Virus record (IMG/VR): IMGVR_UViG_3300047172_000213
Coordinates: 107,416 to 171,415 of that record
Direction: 5' to 3' (one strand)
DNA: 64,000 nucleotides
From: a virus
Positions 33,524 through 44,300 of this stretch are shown one piece after another (position 1 is the stretch's first letter; each line of letters starts with the position of its first letter). Below the pieces are notes generated by a model. The model was not told the origin of the DNA and did no database searches. It saw only the letters and a program-made list of their open reading frames with translations. The position numbers and the translations under genes were made by a program.

Positions 33524-36500
33524 CTACATGTCCTTGTAGACGAAGTAGGTCCCCGCGGGGACGGTCTCATCGAAGGCCCATGATACCGCCTGACCCAGGG
33601 TCACGAGAACGCTGGTCCATTCGACGGGCACAATGCCCGTTCCCGTCGAGCGGATGTAGCAGGTGAGCGTCGAGCCACTGTTCGTCGGACCGGCGGGCGT
33701 GACCGCCTGCGTCAGTGTGAAGCCGGCGGGGTTGTAGTCCCCGAAGACGCAGACCACGTCGCTGGCGGTTCCGCCGTTGAACTCACCGTAGGCCACGATG
33801 ACGTCCCCGGCATTGGGCTGGTAGCCGACCACGGCGACCCCGTTGACCGTTCGCACTGCGTACCCCTTACCGGCCGCAGCCCCGCTGCGCAGCACAACGT
33901 TGTCGCCGGCGGAGACGGCCCCCACCTGCTCTACGCTGGTCACGGTAAAGGTCAGAAGAAAGCCGACACCCGAGGCCGCGAAGCTAGTACCGCCCAGTAC
34001 AGCACCCACCCCCGGCGGGAAGAAGTTGGGCAGCGTGAAGTCTACGGTGATGACCGGCCCGGAGTTGTAGCCGTCGTCCCAGATCTCGAGCGCGTAGGTG
34101 TTCGGGCTGCCTGCTCGCAGGGCGTTGATCTCGAGGGTGAGCTGCTGGATGGATACCGTCGAGCCCAGCGTGAAGGGGGCCCCAATGGCGGTGCCGGGCG
34201 CAACGTGGGTAACTGCATCAACAGAGCCCGCCGAGAAGTTGGCGTAGTCCTCAGTGTACAGAGGCTGGTCGAACTGGAAGATGCCGTCAAAGTAGGGCGT
34301 CGTGGTGAACGAGAATGTCGAGGAGCACGTGCCCATGATGGCGTCCTCGGGGCAGAGGTAGTTCTTGTCGAAGCCCCAGTACACGGGGTAGTTCGGCGTC
34401 GGGAACGTAGGCGCGCCGGTACCCGGGGCGTGGTCGTACTGGCTCACCCAACCGCCGCCCGCGGGGTTGGGCTGGTCGAACATCGTCGCTGCGCCGCGGG
34501 TGCTGCCGCCCATGTAGACGCCCGAGGTGAGCCCGAGGACCGTGTTCGCCGTCGAGGTGCCGTTGGCGTGGATGACGAGGCTCTCCGTGGCAAAGAGCAG
34601 CAGGCGCGTGCCGTTGTTGCCCCCGAGCCTCGCTGAGAGGCCGTTGCCGATGCCGCTGATGGCCGCCAGGGCCGCAGCCTGCGACGCCGAAGTCGTGGAC
34701 CCATTGAAGGTGACGCTGAGCGACTCTCCGTTGACGGTCACGCCGAGTGTCTTGCCCGCCAGAGAGCCGCCTGTCCCGTAGAGCGACGCGCTGGTCATGT
34801 CCGCTGTTCCACCAACGAGGATGGGCAGCTCCGAACCGGCGAAGCACGCACCCGCGAAGAGGCTCAAGGTCCCGGACATGGACACCGAGTCGGATGTGTC
34901 GACCGTTGTGTCGCCCGTTGTACCCAGAGCTTCGAGCACGACAAAGAGGGGGTACGTGTACGTCGGCTTGATGCGCAGGACGAACGAACGCGCGAACAGA
35001 AGCGCCTGGAGGTTGAAGGCGGCCGCGTCGACACGCACCAGGAACTTGAAGAACTTCTCGACCTCGAAGAAGACACCCTGCTCGAGGTAGCCCTGGAACC
35101 AGGTCGGGTCGCTGATGTAGTCGTCGACCTCGACACCCTGAACGAGCGGAGCGAACTGCGCCACCGTGTCTCCCACCACGTAGGGTTTCCCCGTCGTCGG
35201 GTTGGTCTCGAGAGGCAAAGACGGTGGCCAGGTGTACTCACGCACGATGGCTGTGTTGGCCAGGTCCTGCACGAGTATCTGCCCCTGTGTCACGCTGAAG
35301 TCGTCCCGTACGGAGAGGATGGTGCCGGCCTGCTCGGCGAAGGGCAGCCCGAGCAAGATCTGGGTACCTGCACGCAGGTTGAACACCGTGGGTCCGTTCC
35401 AGTAGGCGTACCAGAGGCCCTGCACGGCAGAGAGGTAGTCGACGTTGCTTGGCAGCTGCGCGAGGTCGTCGAGTGTGAAGTTTGCGGGGATGCCGAAGTT
35501 GCCCTCGATGGCGGGTCGGTTATCGAGGAAGCTGGTCTCGGCCCAGAGCTGGGGCGGAGGCGCCTGACCCTCCCACACGTCGTTGCCCCCTGCATCGGAG
35601 GGCACGGGGGTGATGAAGCGCAGGCAGTTCTGGCCGCGGAAGGTGTCGACGAAGAAGTCGACGTTGCGTCGCAGTACCGCGGTGTCGTCCGTCGACTGGA
35701 TGATCTCCTGTAGCAGCGGGACATCGACGATGAGCGGGTCGAGTGGGATGTACTTCCGCCGCAGCACGCTGAACAGGTAGACCGAGTACACCGCCGGCGT
35801 AGCGAGGTAGGACCCGACGATGGTGGCATCGACGGGCAGGTTGGCGGTGAGCGCCTCGCAGGACCCAAGCACGGGGCCCTGAAGCGTCGTGATGGCGTTG
35901 GTTTGGTTGTTGATGACCTCGTAGGTGACGATGTCGCTCACCTCGCAGAGGCCGTTCCAGAAGTCGAGATCTTGCGACACGACGGTGCCCGCGATGGTCC
36001 ACACCGTGTCCGCCGGTGAGGGCAGGGCGTCGAGCAAAACAAGGCGCTGGAAGTAGAACGGATCGCTTGGGTCATCGACCACGTTGGCGATGCGGTAGGC
36101 AACGCCGTCGATGCAGAGGAAGTCGTTGAGCTCGATGTCCAGGTACTGCAGGCTCCGTTCGACGCGGTACGTGTTCAACGAAACGACAGAAGCGCCCAGG
36201 GTGCCTGTGGGAGCTCCATTCATCTGTCCGACGGAGTAGATCGGACAGGTAGATGTCGTCAGGACCGAGAAGGGAAACGGCGCGTCAATACGCAGGCGGG
36301 TGATGTTACCGGCACGCGCGGAGATCTCTCGGACGATGATGCGCGCGTCGAGCTGCGCGAAGGCCGCCTGCATGATGGCGGCGATGGCGTCTGGCGTGTA
36401 CGGGTTCGGCGCGGTGAACGAGATGATCGTCGGGAAGGAGTAGATGGAGAACTGGATGTCGAGGTGAGTGCCCGCAACACCGGTGATGCCGGCGTTGGCG

Positions 36501-38113
36501 ATGTTGATGGACTCGACCCCCGAGTAGACCGCGCGCACGGTCGACAGAGCGATGAGCGTCGGGCTCTCCTGCATCAGCAGGTCGTAGTGCAGCCACCGAC
36601 GCTGGAAGGTGCGCTGGATGTCGCGCAGGCTCTTGTTGTAGTCGACCTGCCAGAGACGAAGTAGCTCCGCCGCGGCAACCTGCGCGAGGCCTTGCCAGAA
36701 CGTCGTGATGCGCTGGCTGTCGTCGATGAGGTTCCAGAAGTCCGAGAGGTAGTTCCAGATGAACGACAGGTCAGGAGTGCAGCCGCGGGCAACCGCGGTG
36801 ACCACTACGTTGCAGATCATCTCCGAGGGCTCTGAGAAGAGCGCCCCGTTGAAGACGGTGAGGTTGAACTTCCAGATGCCCGCCACGTCCGGGTAGAAGG
36901 TCGGCCGCACCACGGTGGGCGTGTTGAGCCCGTTCTGGGGGAGGTACTTGAACGTCGTGGGGCTCGAGAGGTCGTCCGGCACTACGTAGCCGTCGATCAG
37001 CACGAAGAAGCCATCCACGTCCGTGCCCGTACCCGAGATGACGTAGACAGTGCCGCCCAAAACGATGATGTCGCCCGAGGAGATTGGTGCGGTGCCGTTA
37101 AGCGTGCCCAGATCTGCCGAGTAGAGGCGATTGGTGAAGCCCGTGGGAGGCGAGAGCGGGTAGGTGAGGCCGTCGGTGCCGTCGAAGAGGTACTGGCTGC
37201 CCGGAGGGGCGTCCACGAGCTGCCAGAGGTAAGTCAGGGGCGCAGCCTGCGGGTCGTAGCTCGCCGAGCCGTCGAGGCGCAGAATCTCGCAGAACTGGAT
37301 GGCCTGGTCGACGCCCGCATTGGCGATGGGCTGCAGGGCAGGAATGACGAGCCCTGTGCCCAGACAGATGCTGTTGAGCGCGGCGTACGTGGGCGCCGTG
37401 AGGGTTCCGCGAACGCTGACGAAGGTCTCACTGGGCGGCGTGACCGCGGCGCTCGATGAGGGAATGGCAGGCAGTACGTACCGCAGCTGGTGTCCCAGCG
37501 TCGGCAGGTCAGCAGTGCGCGTCACGTAGACGTAGACCGCCCCCGTCGAGAAGCTCATGGCGAGCCGGATGGTCCAGTACTCCCCCTCACTGACGAGAAC
37601 CTGGCTGCCAGGCAGGTCCTGCACGGGCGTGTCGAGCACCAGGGTATTGCTGCTATCGAGGTGCACCGAGCCGGTGTACGCGAGGCCGATCTTCGAGAAG
37701 AACAACCCGACGCACCCGCCGGCTGCAGCGAACGTTCCGAAGTACGCATGGCTGAGCGGGATGTTCGAGAAGTCGGGTGGCAGGTGCTCGAAGAAGACCG
37801 TGAACTCGAAGGTGAAGTTGCTCGGCACCCCGACGTCGAGGATCATCGCCGCATCGGTCGTTTCGTAGTCGCCGCCCGAATCGAGCTCCTGGTCGAGGGT
37901 GACGGGATCGATGGGAAGCTGCGAACCGTCGCCCACCGTCGAGACACCCGTGTGCGTCAGGATGGTGGAGATGGGACCGCACGGGCCGACGCAGTAGATG
38001 TCGAAGGGCAGCACGAAGGGCAGCGGCCCGCCGATGTCCGGGGTAAGCGCACCGCCCCAGGGACTCTGTCCCCAGGCGCCCGTGCCCCAACCCGGTGCGA
38101 TGCAATTCGACAT
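33524..38113 (-). CDS. Giant tail protein with LamG-like and PKD-like domains (1529 aa)
   Basis: ATG 38113 with GAGGAG upstream. Residues about 75-240 look like a concanavalin/LamG-type jelly roll (FTFEFTVFFEHLP, WTIRLAMSF). Residues about 265-440 include a PKD-like pattern (IANAGVDQAIQF, LDGSASYDPQ, PLTYLWQLVD). A helical connector follows (WNYLSDFWNLIDDSQRI), which may dock on the baseplate, then long beta-rich sequence to the end. Such multidomain proteins commonly form baseplate arms or fibres. It directly follows the 955-residue protein gene. Confidence 0.75.
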   Translation of the reverse strand: MSNCIAPGWGTGAWGQSPWGGALTPDIGGPLPFVLPFDIYCVGPCGPISTILTHTGVSTVGDGSQLPIDPVTLDQELDSGGDYETTDAAMILDVGVPSNFTFEFTVFFEHLPPDFSNIPLSHAYFGTFAAAGGCVGLFFSKIGLAYTGSVHLDSSNTLVLDTPVQDLPGSQVLVSEGEYWTIRLAMSFSTGAVYVYVTRTADLPTLGHQLRYVLPAIPSSSAAVTPPSETFVSVRGTLTAPTYAALNSICLGTGLVIPALQPIANAGVDQAIQFCEILRLDGSASYDPQAAPLTYLWQLVDAPPGSQYLFDGTDGLTYPLSPPTGFTNRLYSADLGTLNGTAPISSGDIIVLGGTVYVISGTGTDVDGFFVLIDGYVVPDDLSSPTTFKYLPQNGLNTPTVVRPTFYPDVAGIWKFNLTVFNGALFSEPSEMICNVVVTAVARGCTPDLSFIWNYLSDFWNLIDDSQRITTFWQGLAQVAAAELLRLWQVDYNKSLRDIQRTFQRRWLHYDLLMQESPTLIALSTVRAVYSGVESINIANAGITGVAGTHLDIQFSIYSFPTIISFTAPNPYTPDAIAAIMQAAFAQLDARIIVREISARAGNITRLRIDAPFPFSVLTTSTCPIYSVGQMNGAPTGTLGASVVSLNTYRVERSLQYLDIELNDFLCIDGVAYRIANVVDDPSDPFYFQRLVLLDALPSPADTVWTIAGTVVSQDLDFWNGLCEVSDIVTYEVINNQTNAITTLQGPVLGSCEALTANLPVDATIVGSYLATPAVYSVYLFSVLRRKYIPLDPLIVDVPLLQEIIQSTDDTAVLRRNVDFFVDTFRGQNCLRFITPVPSDAGGNDVWEGQAPPPQLWAETSFLDNRPAIEGNFGIPANFTLDDLAQLPSNVDYLSAVQGLWYAYWNGPTVFNLRAGTQILLGLPFAEQAGTILSVRDDFSVTQGQILVQDLANTAIVREYTWPPSLPLETNPTTGKPYVVGDTVAQFAPLVQGVEVDDYISDPTWFQGYLEQGVFFEVEKFFKFLVRVDAAAFNLQALLFARSFVLRIKPTYTYPLFVVLEALGTTGDTTVDTSDSVSMSGTLSLFAGACFAGSELPILVGGTADMTSASLYGTGGSLAGKTLGVTVNGESLSVTFNGSTTSASQAAALAAISGIGNGLSARLGGNNGTRLLLFATESLVIHANGTSTANTVLGLTSGVYMGGSTRGAATMFDQPNPAGGGWVSQYDHAPGTGAPTFPTPNYPVYWGFDKNYLCPEDAIMGTCSSTFSFTTTPYFDGIFQFDQPLYTEDYANFSAGSVDAVTHVAPGTAIGAPFTLGSTVSIQQLTLEINALRAGSPNTYALEIWDDGYNSGPVITVDFTLPNFFPPGVGAVLGGTSFAASGVGFLLTFTVTSVEQVGAVSAGDNVVLRSGAAAGKGYAVRTVNGVAVVGYQPNAGDVIVAYGEFNGGTASDVVCVFGDYNPAGFTLTQAVTPAGPTNSGSTLTCYIRSTGTGIVPVEWTSVLVTLGQAVSWAFDETVPAGTYFVYKDM

Positions 38114-38122
38114 CGACTCTCC

Positions 38123-40990
38123 TCACGCCAGGGGCGAGTAGCGCCAAGAGCGGAACGAGCGGAGGTGTCCGAGAGCTCCCGCGACACTCTCGTACTCCGT
38201 GTTGTCGAACGTGACCTGGTAGACGTAGTTCCCCAGTGGCACGAGCATGGGATGCGGCGCATATCCGTTCGCGACCGCCAGGTTGGAGTAGACGCCCTGG
38301 TAGGTCATCGTCAGATCGTAGACGCGCGCCTGCGAAGTCGCGGCAGACGCCCACAACAGCCAGTACTGACCGTCCAGGTAGACCGCCCTGCTCCCCTCGT
38401 AGGTGACGGCCGTTGTGTCCGACGCGACCGCGGCCCAGGTGCCTCCCGGACTCGAGGACGAAGCGAGCGCGGGGTAGAAGGCGCTCGAGGTGCTCGGAGC
38501 GAGTACGTAGGCCAGCCACCACGTCGAGCCGTCGAAGAAGCAGTACGGGTCGTAAGAGCCGATGCTCCCGGACGTGCCAGGCAAGCTGGGAGTCGTCACG
38601 GAGTTCACGACATGCGCGCCCGACAGAAGGTTCAGCGCGGTCTCGTGCTTGTAGAGGATGTTGATGTACGGCCCACCAGAGCCCACCTCGGTGTTGGCCC
38701 AGGACGAGATGAAGAAGTAGAAGCCCCCGCTGCCGTCCTCGATGATGTGCGCTGCGTTGTCGTTTTGGATGACGCCGAGGGTCGCGGTAGTAGCGCCCGT
38801 GGTCCCGGTATATGCCGTCGTCAGCGTGATGGACCCGGACGACACGCTCTGAACGACGTAGTACACGCCCGGCTGAGCAGCGAACTGCACGACCGAGTTC
38901 TGGAACAGAATGCCCACCTGAGAGGTGCTCGTAGTCACACTCGTGGACGCAGCGGTCGTGAACGTCCCAGACAGCGAAGCACTCGTGCTCGGCGCAGTGC
39001 CTGCCGCCGTGATGCGGTCGACCATGATGGCCCCGACCTGCGTCAGTGTTCTGGCAACGAGGTCGTAGGTGAACACGCCACAGTACGCGGACGCGCCAGG
39101 GTCGGTCGCCGTGGCTGTCAGCCACACCTGGTTGCCGCTAAGAACGGGGGAACCGCTGGCAGCAGAGACGACGCACGTGTCGCGCAGACCGCTTGCACCG
39201 AAGCTGCCGACCTTGAAGTTCGAGAACGACACCGTGAGGGCGGCACCGTTGTTGGGGAAGTAAGCGGCGGCCCACGATCCGTACCAAGTGTTGGCGACCA
39301 CGGAACCGTACGTGCGGAAGTCGTAGTGCGAGCTCAGACCGGCTGTGCTGATGGCTGTCCACGTGCCGCCGGACGGGCAGTACCAGATCGTCGCGTTGTC
39401 GCCGACGAGCGAGAAGCCGAGGTCGAACGGTGGAGTCCACGAAACGCTGACCTGGGCGATGCCGTCGGTGCTCGTGCCAGCGATCTTGATGTGGATGCGT
39501 ACGTACCCAGAGTTCTGCCTCCAGGTCGCGTAGCAGTAGTTGTTCGAGTCCTTCGCGATGCCGACCGAGTAGTCCTCGTAGGTGCTGCCGCCTGTGTTGC
39601 TCGCCGCGGCGATGTGGATCGTGGCGCAGACCTGCGGCATCCCGATAGGGGCGCCCTCGAGCATCAGGTTGTTGTACTGGGTGGACCCGTCACCCGTCTG
39701 GGTGAAGGTGAACTCAGAGCTGACGACCGTCGCCGTGTTCGGCACGCCCTCCGAGACCATCGTCCAAGGTGCGTAGGCCCCCTGCGTGGCCGCGCTTGTG
39801 TACCCGGTGTACTGGCTGGCCAGTGTGATGGTCGTAGAAGTGACGCTCTGAACCTGGTACCAGACGAACGCCTGCGTCTGGAAAGCAATCGAGCTGCCCG
39901 CCTTCAGCACCGAGGTCTGGTCTACCGTTGTAGTGACCGTCGTAGAGCTGTTGGTCACAGAGAAGGTCCCAGATAGCGCAGGCGCCGTGAAGGCACTCTC
40001 GGTGAACGACTCGGTCAGGTACACCAGGCTGGGAGGCTGGATGCCCACGCCCGTGGCCAGCAGAGGATCGATGTTCGCGACCTCGTGCGGGTTCAGGTCG
40101 ACAGGGTTGTTCTCTTGCGCACTGCTGGTAGCCCCGAACTCCCAGTCAGAGCCCGTCCACTGCAGTGCTCCCGCCGAGAGCCCAGGCAGAGGCTGTCCCA
40201 GAATGCCGATGACTTCCTGGTCGGTGCTCGAGCCGAAGAGGTCACCGTTTGCGATGAAGCCACTCGGACCCGACGAAAAGACCCACGCGGTGCCGTTGTA
40301 CGTGAGGTAGCCCTCGGTGAGCGTCGGCAGTGCGTGGCGGAGGAGCCCCGTGACTTCCCAAGAGAATGTCGTGCCCCCGAGGTCACCCCCGGCCGAAACC
40401 TCCTGGTAGGTCCAGAAGGAGCCTGTGTACGTGAGGCAGCCGAGGCCGAGCGTACCTGGTAGCGGCTCCCCCAGGATGCCAACGACTTCCTGCGAGGTGG
40501 ACGTTCCGCTCAAGTCCCCGCCGGGCGTGAACGACGACCCGCCGAGGTTCGCCAGTATGTCGGCGAGTATGAACTCGAGCGCAGCGGACCAGCCACGCAC
40601 GTTGCCTTCCATGTTGTCTTCGGCTGGCAGTTCACCGACACCCGGGATGCGCCAGCCGCGGTTCACCAGGGTGCCCGTGTTGTTGTAGCGAACGGCCGCG
40701 ACGAGAACCTGCACATTGCCAGGGCCGCCGCCGCTCGTGGCGAGCTGCACGCGGTAGGTGCCCGCCAGGTCCGGGGTGAAGGTGGCGCTCGACTCGTTCG
40801 CGTCAGCTAGCACCGCGGCGCTGCCTGCCGGGATGCTCAAGAACTCCCACGCGTAGGAGATGTTGCCGCTCGTCGTGCAGCGACAAGTAACCTCCCAGGA
40901 AAGCCACAGGTCGTCGCGCGCGATGCCCGGCGAGCCGTAGGACGGCGTCGAGGGGCGTGCCTGGTCAAAGGCAATGATGGCACCGGGCAT
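38123..40990 (-). CDS. Tail fibre-like protein with triple internal repeat (955 aa)
   Basis: ATG 40990 with GAGGA upstream. Residues 1-95 are a PKD/Ig-like domain (SYAWEFLSIPAGSAAVL, ATFTPDLAGTYRVQLA). Residues about 155-285 contain three copies of a roughly 40-residue unit beginning GDLxGT or GDLFGS, with VxGILG/LLR and a Trp-containing end; these resemble phage trimeric shaft repeats. The rest carries LamG-like and beta-propeller-like strands with many aromatic residues. Probable carbohydrate-contacting fibre, inferred. Confidence 0.72.
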   Translation of the reverse strand: MPGAIIAFDQARPSTPSYGSPGIARDDLWLSWEVTCRCTTSGNISYAWEFLSIPAGSAAVLADANESSATFTPDLAGTYRVQLATSGGGPGNVQVLVAAVRYNNTGTLVNRGWRIPGVGELPAEDNMEGNVRGWSAALEFILADILANLGGSSFTPGGDLSGTSTSQEVVGILGEPLPGTLGLGCLTYTGSFWTYQEVSAGGDLGGTTFSWEVTGLLRHALPTLTEGYLTYNGTAWVFSSGPSGFIANGDLFGSSTDQEVIGILGQPLPGLSAGALQWTGSDWEFGATSSAQENNPVDLNPHEVANIDPLLATGVGIQPPSLVYLTESFTESAFTAPALSGTFSVTNSSTTVTTTVDQTSVLKAGSSIAFQTQAFVWYQVQSVTSTTITLASQYTGYTSAATQGAYAPWTMVSEGVPNTATVVSSEFTFTQTGDGSTQYNNLMLEGAPIGMPQVCATIHIAAASNTGGSTYEDYSVGIAKDSNNYCYATWRQNSGYVRIHIKIAGTSTDGIAQVSVSWTPPFDLGFSLVGDNATIWYCPSGGTWTAISTAGLSSHYDFRTYGSVVANTWYGSWAAAYFPNNGAALTVSFSNFKVGSFGASGLRDTCVVSAASGSPVLSGNQVWLTATATDPGASAYCGVFTYDLVARTLTQVGAIMVDRITAAGTAPSTSASLSGTFTTAASTSVTTSTSQVGILFQNSVVQFAAQPGVYYVVQSVSSGSITLTTAYTGTTGATTATLGVIQNDNAAHIIEDGSGGFYFFISSWANTEVGSGGPYINILYKHETALNLLSGAHVVNSVTTPSLPGTSGSIGSYDPYCFFDGSTWWLAYVLAPSTSSAFYPALASSSSPGGTWAAVASDTTAVTYEGSRAVYLDGQYWLLWASAATSQARVYDLTMTYQGVYSNLAVANGYAPHPMLVPLGNYVYQVTFDNTEYESVAGALGHLRSFRSWRYSPLA

Positions 40991-41027
40991 TGTTGTCCTC
41001 TTATACTCGCTGCTCTAGGTTCTGAGA

Positions 41028-41306
41028 ATGGTCATCAAGCCCATGGATCCAGCGCTCGTGCTGAAGGCGGTAGAAGGCTACCAGAACGAGCTCGCCCCGG
41101 AGGCCAAGGCGCTCGAGGCGTTCTACCGGCAGTTCGTGTGCACGCACTGCGGGGGGCCATGCCGCAAGGAGTTCGTCCGCGGGCACGTCTTCTCGGACCC
41201 CGACGTGGCGGTACCGCGCGCGTGCTTGCGTTGTACTTCCTGCGGACTGTTGTTCGATCCCCACTCGGGTCTCCTTGTCGAAGGGCCTACGTCAAGGTCC
41301 GAGTAA
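41028..41306 (+). CDS. Isolated rightward zinc-ribbon protein
   Basis: 92 residues on the plus strand inside the leftward tail block. ATG 41028; SD weak (GAGA). Residues 1-35 form an amphipathic helix (ALVLKAVEGYQNELAPEAKA). Residues 38-75 hold CTHCGGPC...CLRCTSCG, a good double-CxxC zinc ribbon. Codon use matches real genes here, whereas the opposite frame gives poor composition. Its last 20 bases overlap the end of the convergent baseplate gene. No promoter was identified. Confidence 0.6.
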   Translation: MVIKPMDPALVLKAVEGYQNELAPEAKALEAFYRQFVCTHCGGPCRKEFVRGHVFSDPDVAVPRACLRCTSCGLLFDPHSGLLVEGPTSRSE

Positions 41307-44300
41307 CCAGCAGTACGTCGGGGATGAAGGCAGCCAGCGAGCCCGTGTTGAGCGAGTCCTGGCTGCGCTCGACCGTGATGGTGCGGTCGAAGTTGTGGAT
41401 GACCGCCAGCAGCGTGATGGGGTTCTGGATGGAGATGGCCCCGCGGTTGTAGGCCAGCTGGTTGAGCTCACTGGCGTCCAGCGTCTGGGCGGGCTCGAGC
41501 CCGTTGATGTACGTCTGGATGTCCGACGTGAGAAGGCTCTCGGCGGAGCCGCCCGCGTACGTCAGCGAGAACCGCACGAAGTACGGGATGAGGTGGCGCG
41601 CGAGCGGGCTCTCGTTGATGACGCGCTCGGTGTCGCTGCGGATGTAGTTGTCGACGTTGGCCACAGTGTTGCTGCGGTCGTAGTTGACCTGTAGGTTCTG
41701 CCCCGGCAGCAGTGTGGCATTGGAGGGGTCGTCACTCGTACCCACCTCGAGGATGGACGTCGAGATGTGCAACTTGGGCTTCTCGACCGGCGAGAAGGTG
41801 AGGTTCGGGTCGTCGGTGGTCAGGTAGTAACCGTCGGACTGGAAGCCCTTGACGGTCATCTGAAGGTCGGCGCCGATGTTGTACGAATCGCCGGTACCCT
41901 GCGAGATTAGCTCGACGTCGAAATAGTAGAGGTTGGCCGTCTCGACCTGCGTGGACATCGTGGTCGAAACAATGCGCTGAACACCCGCACGCAGCACCTG
42001 GAACTGCTGGATGGCCTGGCCGTCATCCGCCGTGGAGGCGAAAGAAGTGAGGTAGGGCGCCGGCGCGTCGGGGTCGATGACGACCTGGTGCACGTCGCCA
42101 GCCGGGCCCACCATGTCGATCTGGTAGGTGCCCTTGATGGGCGAATTGTTGCTCTGGTCGACGCCCGCCACCAAAGAGAAGCCCAGGAGTGCATTGGCGC
42201 TGTTCGACGCGCTCGAGCCACGCACGATGATCTCGACGTCCGCCTGGAACTCGAGGTAGGCGGGCGTGCCCGTGCTGAGAGAGCAGACCGTCTGGCCGAC
42301 GACCTCGTTGATCTGGTTGACGAGCCCCGTCGTTGTGACGTCCGTCGAAGGGATGGAGCTCGAGTCGTTGACGAAGATGATGTTCTTGTCGACTCCACCA
42401 CCCACGTTCAGAGTGATGATCTTGGTGGCCAGCATGGAGACAGAATTGCCCAGCGCCACGGTGCCCAGCAGCGGGACGTAGTCGATGACCAGAAGGTCGC
42501 CCTTCTGAATGCCCTGAGCGATGAAGTCGGTCGAAAGCGACTCGAAGTACAGGTCCGACGGCAGCGCTCCGTTCACGTTCCCATCAGTGGGCTGCGTGCC
42601 GCTCGGCAACGACGGGATGCGCTGGTAGTTGTTCGTCGGGTCGGGAATATAGTTGTACTCGGAGCCGTCCAGCGCCGTGTAGGTGAAGAGTGTGTTCGAG
42701 TCGACCTGGAAGCTGGTCGGGTCCATGAAGTAGCAGCGCGCGGTGCCGAGCGAGCGGGAACCGACCTGGATGTGCCGTGAGACCTCTGGGCTGAAATCGT
42801 TCTTGGTCCGCAGCGGGTCGTACTTCGTGTCGTTGTACGGAGCGTTGGGGACGGTGAGCCCGTCGTAGAAGCCAATCTGGTTGCCGTCGAGCACCTGGGC
42901 AACGTCGAAGACTGTGTCGAGCGCGGGACGGAGTGAAGCCCATCCACCACCACTGCTCGCGGTATCGATCTGCGACGCGCCAGGATCGCCAGAGCGGATG
43001 TCCCTTGAGGTGTAGTTGGTGACGCCGTCGTCGTAGCCGAAGAGGGTCGCGAGGGCGCTGCCCACAACACCGGCGTAGACCGTGGTGTTCGTGTCGATGG
43101 GCAGGATGCCCATGCGCTCCCCATCAGGGGTCACAACGGCCAGGCGCGAGATGCCCGTAGCCAGGAAGGCCGCCGAGTTGACCTGGTTGACGACGTCCGC
43201 GATGAAGAGCAGCCCCGCGGTGAGGGTGACGATGATGGGTGACGAGAGCCCGTCCCAGCCGATATGCAGCACGTTACGGCCGGACACGATGGTCACGCCC
43301 GTGGGGAAGGGCCGCGAGACGATACCGAGGATGCCGTCGTCGATGTCGGCCTTGACGCCGTGCGCTGAGTTCGCGAAGCCCTGTGACTCCACGTCGATGG
43401 GGTTGGCGTAGGGGATGGTGGTGCCGACAGGCTGCCCAGACGTGTCCAGCAGGTCGATGCTGTCAATGCGGATGAAGGGCAGGTCGAGTCCGCCAGCGGG
43501 GTTGGGCGTGAAGATGTAGTAGGACAGGTCGTTGGCCGAAGCGGGTAGCGACGGCGTAACCTGCAGGCGAGTGTAAAAGGGCGCCAGCGGCGCTGCGGTC
43601 ACCACGTAGTCGCCGGCGACCGGCCCGTTGGTGATGCGCACCACGTCGTTGACCCCTACGCCGTAGTTCTGGAAGTCAGTCCCGCCGTTGGTGGTGAGCG
43701 TCGACTGCCCAAGCACGGAGCTCATGTCGGAGCCAGAGACTTTCGTGTCCTTAGGCTCGACCAGGTCGATGAAGATCTCCGCGCTGATGCGCCAGCGGAA
43801 GGTGCCGGGGAGGTACGTGAACGCCGGAGAGACGACGAGAATGGGAGAAGAACCGTTGACCTGCACGACCTCGAGGATGCGGTAGGGGCCTGCGTTCGGG
43901 GGGTCGAGGATCTGCAGCGTGTAGCCGTAGAGGGGCGCGTCGTTGATGGCCTGCCACGTGGGGTCGTTCTCGGAGTAGCCACCAGGCACCCCCATGGTGA
44001 AGTCCAGCAGCTGCACGACCTGGTTATCGGGGTACGGCGGGTCGGAGGCCTCGAAGGCCAGCTTAGTGCCCGCGAGAAGAGGCTGGTCGTCGACGATGTC
44101 GCTGAGCACGAGCGAGTCCGAATCGAGCGCGGACGCGCGCACGTAGACGTCGGTGCAGCCGCCGATGTGGATCTCGTTGCTCGGGACCGTGACCGTGCCG
44201 TCCGGCTGGTTGGGGTAGAGAATGCCCCCGGGGATGTTCGACAGCGACAACGAAACCGCGCGCAGTGTCCAGACGCAGTTCGCGGCCTGGTAGCTGATGA

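Noticed and set aside
37490-39976. Long plus-strand open frame (828 codons) opposite two fibre genes
   Set aside because: Arg/Asp/Val-rich composition with no motif and no SD; it spans the junction of two real leftward genes.
41000-41028. TATAAG on the minus strand before the 955-residue gene, as an eighth promoter copy
   Set aside because: No GCAAGT-like half at 15-17 bases, and the start would fall at the gene's own SD.
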